In this document: in pieces, positions 47,715 through 55,341 of the stretch
Layout: the number at the start of each line of letters is the position of its first letter
How positions within the stretch are numbered: position 1 is the stretch's first letter
Assembly: GCF_000741785.1 (NCBI RefSeq)
Contig: NZ_JGZP01000003.1
Span: forward strand, 62,001 to 126,000
Length of the DNA: 64,000 bases
From: Bifidobacterium stellenboschense
GTDB taxonomy: Bacteria; Actinomycetota; Actinomycetes; Actinomycetales; Bifidobacteriaceae
Direction of reading: 5' to 3'
Notes under the pieces: model-generated
What the model was told of the DNA's origin: nothing
The model's database searches: none
Seen by the model: the letters and a program-made list of their open reading frames with translations, nothing else
Made by a program: the position numbers and the translations under genes

Positions 47715-47918
47715 ATGGCGACTATCACTATGGAGCGGCGGGCACGGCGTTTTGCGGCGGCGCGTCTTCGCCGGGTGGCGAGATTGTCCGAGGCGGCTAG
47801 TCTTGGTTCGGAACTGCCTACGGGTATCCGCGTGTATCGGTCGAAAGCTGATTTCATGGCGTCGATTCGTTCGGTTGCGGATAAGGTGGATGCGGAAAAG
47901 GCGGCGGCGTGTGTTTGA
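47715..47918 (+). CDS. Putative antitoxin (RelB/DinJ-like partner of the YafQ-like toxin)
   Basis: A 67-residue, basic, helical protein (MATITMERRARRFAAARLRRVARLS...) encoded directly before and overlapping a RelE/YafQ-like toxin gene. AGGAGG lies 8 bases before ATG 47715. The size, position and 8-base overlap are typical of type II antitoxins. The sequence itself is too degenerate for a family assignment. Confidence 0.6.
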   Translation: MATITMERRARRFAAARLRRVARLSEAASLGSELPTGIRVYRSKADFMASIRSVADKVDAEKAAACV

Positions 47919-48297
47919 GTTCGCCGGCACCGACTGGTTTTATGCGGACTTGGAGCGGTTGCGACGTTACCGCGCGTACTTGTTTGATTCCGTTGTTGAC
48001 CTGATCGACAATCATCTTGCGGAATACGGTGGGGTTCCGGCTGAATGTGAGCCTCACCGTTTGACGCATGGCAATGGTTGCCTTACCGGGTACATGGAAT
48101 GTCACGTGGAAGACGACGTGCTGCTGGTCTATCGCGTGGTTGGCTTGCGTGTTCTGCTTGTTCGTATCTGCACTCATTGGGAGCTGTATACATGTCGGTT
48201 TGATTCCGATGCATGGCCCGATTCCGAGCGTGAGGCGGCGGAAAAAGCCGCGCACGATATGACGGACGGTAAGATAGAAGCCGCCTTGTTCGACTGA
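47911..48297 (+). CDS. RelE/YafQ-type toxin
   Basis: A 128-residue protein from GTG 47911, which overlaps the antitoxin stop. FEFAGTDWFYADLERLRRYRA, then EPHRLTHGNGCLTGYMECHVEDDVLLVYRVVGLRVLLVRICTH follow the pattern of YafQ toxins (HxL.G...GyrEcHi..DwLLiYri). These are ribosome-dependent mRNA endonucleases. It is about 30 residues longer than YafQ through a C-terminal extension of acidic and Ala residues. A longer frame starts at 47710 but is a shadow of the antitoxin gene. Confidence 0.72.
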   Translation: MFEFAGTDWFYADLERLRRYRAYLFDSVVDLIDNHLAEYGGVPAECEPHRLTHGNGCLTGYMECHVEDDVLLVYRVVGLRVLLVRICTHWELYTCRFDSDAWPDSEREAAEKAAHDMTDGKIEAALFD

Positions 48298-48306
48298 CTG
48301 TCTTCC

Positions 48307-48421
48307 GTCGGCGTGCCGTGGCCTAATCACGACACGCCGATTTGCTTACCCCAAAATGATACGTTATGCTATCAATCATCAAGTTCAATCGAACACGATG
48401 AATCGCACAACCGGAACGCCG
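48307..48421 (+). repeat. Trailer repeat T1 after the RelE-type pair
   Basis: A 115-bp direct repeat whose other copy T2 lies at 50465-50579. It opens with a hairpin TCGGCGTG...CACGCCGA followed by TTTGCTT, placed just after the toxin stop, so it includes a likely terminator. I estimate about 80% identity by eye. Confidence 0.8.
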
Positions 48422-48496
48422 ACGGTGTTTCAGTACGTGCGAGTGATACATTAACGTGTCATAATGGTGTAGCCGAACAACAAGCGAGGTGAACCA

Positions 48497-48697
48497 TTGG
48501 GACTCAAGGAACTGCGAAAACGCGCCGGCCTGACACAAGTCAAGCTAGCGCGCGAAACCGGGATAGCGCGGACAATCATCAGCAGTTATGAAACCGGGCG
48601 TCGTGACGCCCGAAACATGACGCTGGAGAACGCCCTGAAACTATCCCGTGCGCTCAGGTGTCACCCGTCCGACTTGATGGACGGGTACCCCGACTAA
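48497..48697 (+). CDS. XRE-family HTH protein 2
   Basis: A 66-residue HTH protein starting at TTG 48497 behind AAGCGAGGTGAACCA. MGLKELRKRAGLTQVKLARETGIAR then IISSYETGRR covers nearly the whole protein. It is closely related to protein 1 (47340) and, less so, to protein 3 (48793). The unusual TTG start is supported by the shared ribosome-site context of protein 1. Two hairpins follow it. Confidence 0.78.
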   Translation: MGLKELRKRAGLTQVKLARETGIARTIISSYETGRRDARNMTLENALKLSRALRCHPSDLMDGYPD

Positions 48698-48704
48698 AAG
48701 AAAT

Positions 48705-48725
48705 GCGGCCGCAAGATTAGGCCGC
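48705..48725. repeat. Hairpin H3 (partial H-type element)
   Basis: GCGGCC (48705-48710) and GGCCGC (48720-48725) with GCAAGATTA between. The left side matches the H1/H2 arms (GCGGCCGCAAG), so it looks like a shortened copy. Confidence 0.6.
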
Positions 48726-48734
48726 GTGCCACTG

Positions 48735-48762
48735 TGTGCCAGCAAACAGTGTTCAGCTACTG
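48735..48762 (+). repeat. Short repeat R3a
   Basis: A 28-bp sequence starting TGTGCCAGCAAACAGT that recurs with few changes at 49989-50016 (R3b). Confidence 0.65.
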
Positions 48763-48792
48763 AGACGTGTCTGTTTTTGCGAGGTGAGTCAT

Positions 48793-48984
48793 ATGAAGCT
48801 GAAGGATATTCGAGTCGCGCAAGGACTGACACAATCCGAGTTAGCGAAATTAGCAGACGTTCCGCGTTCATCTATCGCCAATGTCGAAAGCGGCAAACGG
48901 CGAGCCGACGGACTAAGCGGCGCAATACTGCTGAAACTAGCGGACGCGCTTGACTGTGATATGCGCGATTTGATAGACGATTAG
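48793..48984 (+). CDS. XRE-family HTH protein 3
   Basis: A 63-residue HTH protein from ATG 48793 behind GCGAGGTGAG. MKLKDIRVAQGLTQSELAKLADVPR then SIANVESGKRR and ADALDCDMRDLIDD fit the Cro/C1 family. It is the third paralogue within 1.6 kb. A frame from 48736 adds 19 residues through repeat R3a and is not preferred. It is followed 22 bases later by hairpin H2. Confidence 0.8.
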   Translation: MKLKDIRVAQGLTQSELAKLADVPRSSIANVESGKRRADGLSGAILLKLADALDCDMRDLIDD

Positions 48985-49006
48985 CTTCTCTTGTACGAGA
49001 TAAACC

Positions 49007-49040
49007 GAACGGCCGCAAGTCTTACGATTTGCGGCCGTTC
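49007..49040. repeat. Hairpin H2, inverted copy of H1
   Basis: GAACGGCCGCAA (49007-49018), loop GTCTTACGAT (49019-49028), TTGCGGCCGTTC (49029-49040): a perfect 12-bp stem. Its loop is the exact reverse complement of the H1 loop. It lies 22 bases before small peptide 2. Confidence 0.85.
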
Positions 49041-49062
49041 CACACACAAGGAGAACTATATC

Positions 49063-49167
49063 ATGGATATGCGTGAATTGCACGCGGCCACGGGATTCTC
49101 CGTGGCGTGCGCTTGCGGTGTTACCCACAACATCGACGTGTTCATGGACGGGGGCACCTGTCCGTGA
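49063..49167 (+). CDS. Small Cys-containing peptide 2 (34 aa, possibly frameshifted)
   Basis: A 34-residue ORF with AAGGAG before ATG 49063. It carries CAC then GVTHNIDVFMDGGT and ends at TGA 49165. One extra base near 49158 would extend it in the pattern of peptide 1 (DGGTLSVMVDGVVE), so it may be a decayed copy. It shares the upstream hairpin and Cys/His order with peptide 1. The family is unknown. Confidence 0.42.
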   Translation: MDMRELHAATGFSVACACGVTHNIDVFMDGGTCP

Positions 49168-49251
49168 TGGTTGACGGGGTGGTGGAACACCACATAGGCG
49201 AATGACATGTTAACGGCCGGGGCTTCAGGCTTCGGCCTCTCCTTGACGGTT

Positions 49252-49351
49252 GGGCGCGGCCATGCGCCCTATATCGTGGCCGCCCTTATTCACCGTCTTC
49301 ATGGCGGGGGCAAGGGGCTCATAGCGTGTCTTAACCCTATTGGGATACGCT
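49252..49351 (+). repeat. Leader repeat R2 before the MazF-type toxin-antitoxin pair
   Basis: A 100-bp block related to R1 (47585-47683), with the same GGGCGC/GCGCCC hairpin and the terminal AGCGTGTC...GGATACGCT inverted repeat 35 bases before the antitoxin start. Confidence 0.75.
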
Positions 49352-49385
49352 AGCAATGGTCCGTCAAACGGTGGAAGGAGCTGCA

Positions 49386-49607
49386 ATGGATAGTGTACTT
49401 GTGCGAAGTCGCCGGGCGCGTAATGTCATGTTGAAGCGTTCCCGTCCGTCTGTGTCGTCCGCTCGGACGGCGGTCGCGTCCGAGCGTGTCCGAATCGTCG
49501 GATATGACGAGGATGGGCCGGTTTTGGACATCCCGGATAGCTTCGTCTGTCATCCGAAGCGTTCCGAGTCCGGGGCGCTCGTTCTGCCGAAGAGGTGGGC
49601 GGATTGA
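49386..49607 (+). CDS. Putative antitoxin (partner of MazF/PemK-like toxin)
   Basis: A 73-residue protein with a basic N-terminal part (RSRRARNVMLKRSRPS) and a C-terminal part (GPVLDIPDSFVCHPKRSESG). AAGGAG precedes ATG 49386. Its end overlaps the next start, the usual arrangement for type II antitoxins. No clear AbrB or RHH fold is recognisable. It shows no similarity by eye to the antitoxin of the first pair, though both follow the same leader repeat. Confidence 0.55.
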   Translation: MDSVLVRSRRARNVMLKRSRPSVSSARTAVASERVRIVGYDEDGPVLDIPDSFVCHPKRSESGALVLPKRWAD

Positions 49608-49975
49608 AGAAGCGGACCGCTGAACTTCCAGAACGTATTCGACGTTATGACGTCGTGAGGATCGACGTTGAATATGAGGGTTTGGACGGCCATAAGAAAA
49701 GGCCCGTCGCCATTATGATTGTTGGCGACGGGCCTAGTTATGTGGGCGTCAAGATTACTTCTAAGGCGAAGTATGAGAAGGACGACGTGTGGCTTGTCGA
49801 GCCTTCGGCCGCGAACCTGACGGACGGTGTGGCTAGATGTGCCCAGCTGGTGAGTTTCGACCATCGTGACATAGTCGGCTATTACGGGCATTTGGATAAC
49901 GCGGATATCAATCTGATTGTCGGCGAGTTGTCCAAGCTGGATGAATCCGACTTCATTCATCTGCGTGTCCACTGA
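49595..49975 (+). CDS. MazF/PemK-type toxin
   Basis: A 126-residue protein from GTG 49595, overlapping the antitoxin gene by 13 bases; TTG 49604 is an alternative. RRYDVVRIDVEYEGLDGHKKRPVAIMIVGD and GVKITS, then NLTDGVARCAQLVSFDHRDI, follow the order seen in PemK/MazF proteins (KxRPvlVl near the N-terminus, s.v.c..i..i later). These are RNA endonucleases that cut mRNA or tRNA. The match is to the fold pattern rather than a close homologue. Confidence 0.65.
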   Translation: MGGLKKRTAELPERIRRYDVVRIDVEYEGLDGHKKRPVAIMIVGDGPSYVGVKITSKAKYEKDDVWLVEPSAANLTDGVARCAQLVSFDHRDIVGYYGHLDNADINLIVGELSKLDESDFIHLRVH

Positions 49976-49988
49976 ACACGCCTGACCG

Positions 49989-50016
49989 TGTGCCAACAAA
50001 CGGTATTCGGCTATTG
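49989..50016 (+). repeat. Short repeat R3b
   Basis: The second copy of the 28-bp repeat at 48735-48762. Confidence 0.65.
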
Positions 50017-50019
50017 CAG

Positions 50020-50211
50020 CGTTCGCTATTCCAGCATGTCTCACGTAGGAATGGGAAAGTCTCATCCCTGAGTTTCCAAGCATGCCGACTAAACTTTCGA
50101 CAAGTGGGTGCTTTGCGGCGTGCTGGACTCGATGCGAATTGGGTTGAACATGTCGAGCCGGGTACACAGCCGGTCGATATTCCGCCGCTTGAGCATAAGC
50201 GAAAGGATTGA
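50020..50211 (+). other. Open frame of doubtful coding value before the DUF2442 gene
   Basis: The frame is open from a GTG at 49990 inside repeat R3b to TGA 50211, but there is no clear ribosome site. The C-terminal part (CRLNFRQVGALRRAGLDANWVEHV, then PPLEHKRKD) ends 3 bases before the DUF2442 gene, where a DUF4160-type partner often sits. I do not recognise such a domain; it may be a decayed remnant. Confidence 0.3.
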
Positions 50212-50214
50212 TTT

Positions 50215-50454
50215 ATGGTTGCTGTCGTCACTGACGCGGTTCCTATGACCGGTCATCGTGTCGCTGTCAGGTTCCGGGACGGGTTTTCCGGCGTGGTGGA
50301 TATGTCGAAATACCTGAAATATCCGGCGTATGAGGTGTTGAACGATCCTCGTGTGTTCGCTACCGCGAAAGCGGGGGACGGCACTATCGTGTGGTGCGAT
50401 GGCGGTATCGACGTCGCGCCCGAGGCGGTGCGAGACGAGGCCGTCGCCTTCTGA
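50215..50454 (+). CDS. DUF2442 domain protein
   Basis: A 79-residue protein matching the DUF2442 pattern: HRVAVRFRDGFSGVVDMSKYLKYPAYEVLNDPRVFATAK, then TIVWCDGGIDVAPEAV. Members are small and often lie next to DUF4160 or toxin-like genes, and their function is unsettled. AAAGGA precedes ATG 50215. It lies between the MazF-type pair and trailer repeat T2. Confidence 0.75.
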   Translation: MVAVVTDAVPMTGHRVAVRFRDGFSGVVDMSKYLKYPAYEVLNDPRVFATAKAGDGTIVWCDGGIDVAPEAVRDEAVAF

Positions 50455-50464
50455 TTGTTCCTCT

Positions 50465-50579
50465 GTCGGCGTGCCGTGGCCTAATCGCGATACGCCGAAT
50501 TGCTTACCTGAAAATGATGCGTGATGCTATCGGTCGTCAAGTTCATTCGAACACGATAGCCCATTGAACCGGGGCGCCG
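50465..50579 (+). repeat. Trailer repeat T2 after the DUF2442 gene
   Basis: A direct copy of T1 (48307-48421), 2158 bp downstream, including the TCGGCGTG...TACGCCGA hairpin with one arm mismatch. It marks the right edge of the accessory island. Confidence 0.8.
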
Positions 50580-50662
50580 CTAGTGTATTGATGTGCGTGG
50601 AGGATGGTCGCAATCTTCTGGAACCATCTGTTCCGGGGGATTTCGTATGAGAGGGGAAGACC

Positions 50663-51427
50663 ATGCAGGTGGCGCTGGAAAGCAACGCGTTCTTCATGGG
50701 TGTGGAGTATCTCGCGGTGTTCTGCTGCGGTCTGGTCGGCGGGCTGGCGGCCGTGCGCAAGCAGTACGACCTGTTCGCCATTCTCGTGATCGCGTGGCTC
50801 ACCGCGTTGGGAGGCGGCATCCTGCGTGACGTGCTGCTCGAAGTACCGCCCGTCGGCATCACCGATCGGTGGTCGGTGGTCGCCGCGCTCGTCTCCGGCA
50901 TCGCCATCGCGATCGTCCATCCCGAGATCAACAAACTCAAATGGTCGATGATCACGCTCGACGCGCTCGCGCTCGGCCTGTTCGCGGTCAACGGCACGGC
51001 GAAGGCCATGTACCTCGGCGCGTCCGGCATGACCGCCGGGTTCCTCGGCATGGCGACCGCGCTGGGCGGCGGTCTCACCCGCGACATCCTCCTCAACGAC
51101 GTGCCGATGATCATCCGCGACAAGCACTGGTACGCGGTGCCCTCCGCCATCGGATGCGTGTGCACCGTGTTCGTGTGCAAGGGGCGCATGGCGGGTCTGC
51201 TGGATGCGGAGCAGGAAATCGGGCTCGACGTGCTCATCATCGTGCTTATCGTCGGGATGCGTCTCGCCTCCGTGATCTACAACATCAAGTTTCCGGGTGC
51301 CGTGGAACGCCACAATGTGTATCTTCCGGGGGAGAGGCACTATCTCAGACGCCCGGACATCACCCCGAAATCCGGTGCCGCGGACCGTGAGCCGCACGCG
51401 CGGTGGGATGAGGACGATGACGCCTGA
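50663..51427 (+). CDS. UPF0126/TRIC-like membrane protein (YadS/YicG family)
   Basis: A 254-residue membrane protein with two repeated halves of three helices each. Both carry the family signature: GGILRDVLLEVPP (residues 51-63) and GGGLTRDILLNDVP (residues 133-146). YicG-type proteins are reported as glycine transporters and are related to TRIC cation channels. GAGGGGAAG precedes ATG 50663. The C-terminal 45 residues are polar and acidic. It marks the return to core genome after the island. Confidence 0.85.
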   Translation: MQVALESNAFFMGVEYLAVFCCGLVGGLAAVRKQYDLFAILVIAWLTALGGGILRDVLLEVPPVGITDRWSVVAALVSGIAIAIVHPEINKLKWSMITLDALALGLFAVNGTAKAMYLGASGMTAGFLGMATALGGGLTRDILLNDVPMIIRDKHWYAVPSAIGCVCTVFVCKGRMAGLLDAEQEIGLDVLIIVLIVGMRLASVIYNIKFPGAVERHNVYLPGERHYLRRPDITPKSGAADREPHARWDEDDDA

Positions 51428-51509
51428 CGAAGGCGCGTCGCGTTATCCGCACGGCATGCTATCATCTACGTCTCGTATGTCCTTATAGCAAACGTCGTTT
51501 GGAGTTACA

Positions 51510-51770
51510 TTGGCAAACATCAAGTCGCAGAAGAAGCGCGTCATCACCAACGAGAAGGCGCACAAGCGCAACGTGGCCGTCAAGTCTTCGCTGAAGACCG
51601 CCGTCCGCGCCACCCGCGAGGCCATCGCCGCCGGTGACAAGGCCGCCGCCCAGGCCGCCTACCAGGTCGCCGCCCGCAAGCTCGACAAGGCCGCCAGCGC
51701 CGGCGTGATCCACAAGAACCAGGCCGCCAACCGCAAGTCCGGCCTCGCCGTCGCGATCAACGCCCTGTGA
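51510..51770 (+). CDS. rpsT: 30S ribosomal protein S20
   Basis: An 86-residue basic, helical protein ([20 protein letters not shown]...[19 protein letters not shown]) typical of S20, which binds 16S rRNA. It starts at TTG 51510 behind TTTGGAG; non-AUG starts are common for rpsT, sometimes with autoregulation. A terminator follows, and lepA is next, a common actinobacterial order. Confidence 0.96.
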   Translation: MANIKSQKKRVITNEKAHKRNVAVKSSLKTAVRATREAIAAGDKAAAQAAYQVAARKLDKAASAGVIHKNQAANRKSGLAVAINAL

Positions 51771-51805
51771 GACTGGTTCCGCTCCGTTGAGCGGATGGTC
51801 GAGGA

Positions 51806-51833
51806 ACCCCGCAAGCCCACCGGTTTGCGGGGT
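51806..51833 (+). terminator. Terminator after rpsT
   Basis: ACCCCGCAA (51806-51814) and TTGCGGGGT (51825-51833) with a 10-base loop, followed by CTCTTATTTC. Confidence 0.85.
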
Positions 51834-51891
51834 CTCTTATTTCGCGTACACTAATGAAGGTTTGACTACAGTCGATTAGGAGGCATGCTCA

Positions 51892-53772
<1,881 letters not shown>

Positions 53773-53782
53773 GCCGTTAAGT

Positions 53783-53803
53783 GGACAGCCCAGTGGGCTG
53801 TCC
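53783..53803 (+). terminator. Hairpin after lepA
   Basis: GGACAGCCCA (53783-53792) and TGGGCTGTCC (53794-53803) form a tight palindrome 10 bases after the lepA stop. No T-run follows. Confidence 0.5.
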
Positions 53804-53922
53804 GTAGGCTCGGCCTGAGCGAGACGATAGTCGAGTGAAGGCAGCATTGAGTCCGAGCGCAGAGAGGTCCGTAATTGCAGGGCCGGGGCGGCGAGGATTG
53901 AGTTTGAGGAGAATTCTGCAGA

Positions 53923-55341
53923 ATGACCTACGAAGTCTACATCCACGTGCCGTTCTGCCTTCGCCGCTGTGGGTACTGTGATTTCAACACGTACACCGCA
54001 CGCGACCTCGGAGCGGGCGCCTCGCGCGGCAACTACGCGAACATGGTCATTCGTGAGATGGAGCTGACGCGTGAATGGCAGCTCGCGCACGGTATCGAGG
54101 AGCCGCCGGCGGACACCGTGTTCTTCGGCGGCGGCACACCTACCATCCTCTCCGCGGATGATCTCGTGGCCATGCTGGACGCCGTCCGCCGCATCTGGGG
54201 CGTCGTGCCGGACGCGGAAATCACCACCGAGGCTAATCCGGACACCGTCAACGAGTATTACATCAACCGTCTCGCCGAGGGCGGCTTCACGCGTATCTCC
54301 TTCGGCATGCAGTCCGCCGTGCCGCATGTGCTGAAGACCCTCGACCGTACGCACACGCCGGCGAACGTGGCGGCTGGTGTACACGCGGCGGACAAAGCCG
54401 GCTTGCGTTCCAGCGTCGACCTCATCTACGGCGCACCGGGGGAGAGCCTCGATGATTGGCGCACGTCGGTGTGTACGGCCATCGATCTCGGCGTCAACCA
54501 CATCTCCGCCTATGCATTGACCGTCGAACCGACCACCAAGATGGGACGTCAAATCGCCGCCGGCACACTGCCCAAGCCCGATGACGACGACGAGGCCGCG
54601 AAATACGAGATCGCCGACGAATTGTTAACCGCTGCTGGACTTGAATGGTATGAGGTATCCAACTGGGCGAAACCCGGCTACGAGAGCCGGCATAACCTCG
54701 GCTACTGGCGCAACGTCGACTGGGCCGGACTCGGCCCCGGCGCGCACTCGCACTACAACGCCGTGGCCGACCACCCCCAGTCACCTGCGGTGACAGCCCC
54801 CGCCAGCGGGGGCGGCTCCGATACGACTTCCGAGAGCGGCCATGACCGTGCCCAAACCGGCGGCTCCGATACGACCTTCGCGAGCGGGCATGACCTTGCC
54901 CCCGCTGGCGGGGGCTGTCCGACGGATGTCGGACTGGGGGTGGCTCCTTCCGGAACCGACGCGACACACGCCCTGCGTGCATGGGACATCGCCCATCCGC
55001 GCATGTGGGCCACCGCCATCAACGAGAGCCATGTCCCGTGGGGCGGCAGCGAGGGGATCACCGCGGGGGAGAACCTCGAGGAGCTCATCATGCTCGGACT
55101 GCGCATCCGCGAAGGCCTCGACCTGTCCCGCATCAACCGTGCCATCGCCGCCGCACACGAGTCGGATGGTTCCACACACCTGCGTCCCATCGACGCCTCG
55201 CAACTGCGGCCGTTGGCCGAGGAAGGCCTCATCGTCATCGAGACCGATAGCGAAGGCCGCGTCCGCGTCGTCCCCACGCGCAGGGGCCGCCTCCTCAACG
55301 ACGCGGTCATCGAACGCGTCTTCGACCTCGCCGGCGTATGA
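53923..55341 (+). CDS. hemW: Radical SAM protein HemW (HemN-like), with in-frame repeat insertion
   Basis: A 472-residue radical SAM protein. The cluster motif is CLRRCGYC (Cys12, Cys16, Cys19), without the extra Cys of true HemN, so a heme-chaperone type HemW is more likely than coproporphyrinogen dehydrogenase. FFGGGTPTILS, TTEANPDTV and RISFGMQSAVPHVLKTLDRTH are family motifs. Residues 284-340 are a Gly/Ser/Asp-rich block encoded by a palindromic repeat; without it the length (about 415) is normal. The block lies between GPGAHSHYNAV and RAWDIAHPRMW, a surface loop region in homologues, so function may be kept. It overlaps the next gene by ATGA. Confidence 0.9.
   Translation: MTYEVYIHVPFCLRRCGYCDFNTYTARDLGAGASRGNYANMVIREMELTREWQLAHGIEEPPADTVFFGGGTPTILSADDLVAMLDAVRRIWGVVPDAEITTEANPDTVNEYYINRLAEGGFTRISFGMQSAVPHVLKTLDRTHTPANVAAGVHAADKAGLRSSVDLIYGAPGESLDDWRTSVCTAIDLGVNHISAYALTVEPTTKMGRQIAAGTLPKPDDDDEAAKYEIADELLTAAGLEWYEVSNWAKPGYESRHNLGYWRNVDWAGLGPGAHSHYNAVADHPQSPAVTAPASGGGSDTTSESGHDRAQTGGSDTTFASGHDLAPAGGGCPTDVGLGVAPSGTDATHALRAWDIAHPRMWATAINESHVPWGGSEGITAGENLEELIMLGLRIREGLDLSRINRAIAAAHESDGSTHLRPIDASQLRPLAEEGLIVIETDSEGRVRVVPTRRGRLLNDAVIERVFDLAGV
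54771..54943. repeat. Palindromic repeat element inserted in hemW
   Basis: Outer arms CCACCCCCAGTC (54771-54782) and GACTGGGGGTGG (54932-54943) enclose inner 21-bp arms (54793-54813 and 54898-54918). Between them lie two 48-bp tandem units (54814-54861, 54862-54909) encoding 16-residue repeats GSDTT-x-SGHD. The left arm resembles the intergenic repeat at 61243-61290. It has the look of a paired REP/MITE-type element. Confidence 0.8.

Noticed and set aside
47710..47910. Longer 195-residue reading of the YafQ-like toxin
   Set aside because: Its first 67 codons are the antitoxin gene in another frame; the overlap arrangement favours GTG 47911.
47074..48712. GCGGCCGC (NotI-like) sites in H1 and near 48705 as cloning or adaptor artefacts
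   Set aside because: They are embedded in larger matched hairpins with conserved loops and natural gene context, so an artefact is unlikely.
45822..50579. Prophage or integrative plasmid
   Set aside because: No integrase, replication, capsid or conjugation genes are present and no matching attachment repeats bound the region.
51885..51891. ATG start for lepA
   Set aside because: It is out of frame with the GTPase; the GTG at 51892 is in frame and correctly spaced from AGGAGG.
54814..54909. CRISPR array in hemW
   Set aside because: Only two adjacent 48-bp units without spacers, and no cas genes; this is a coding tandem repeat.
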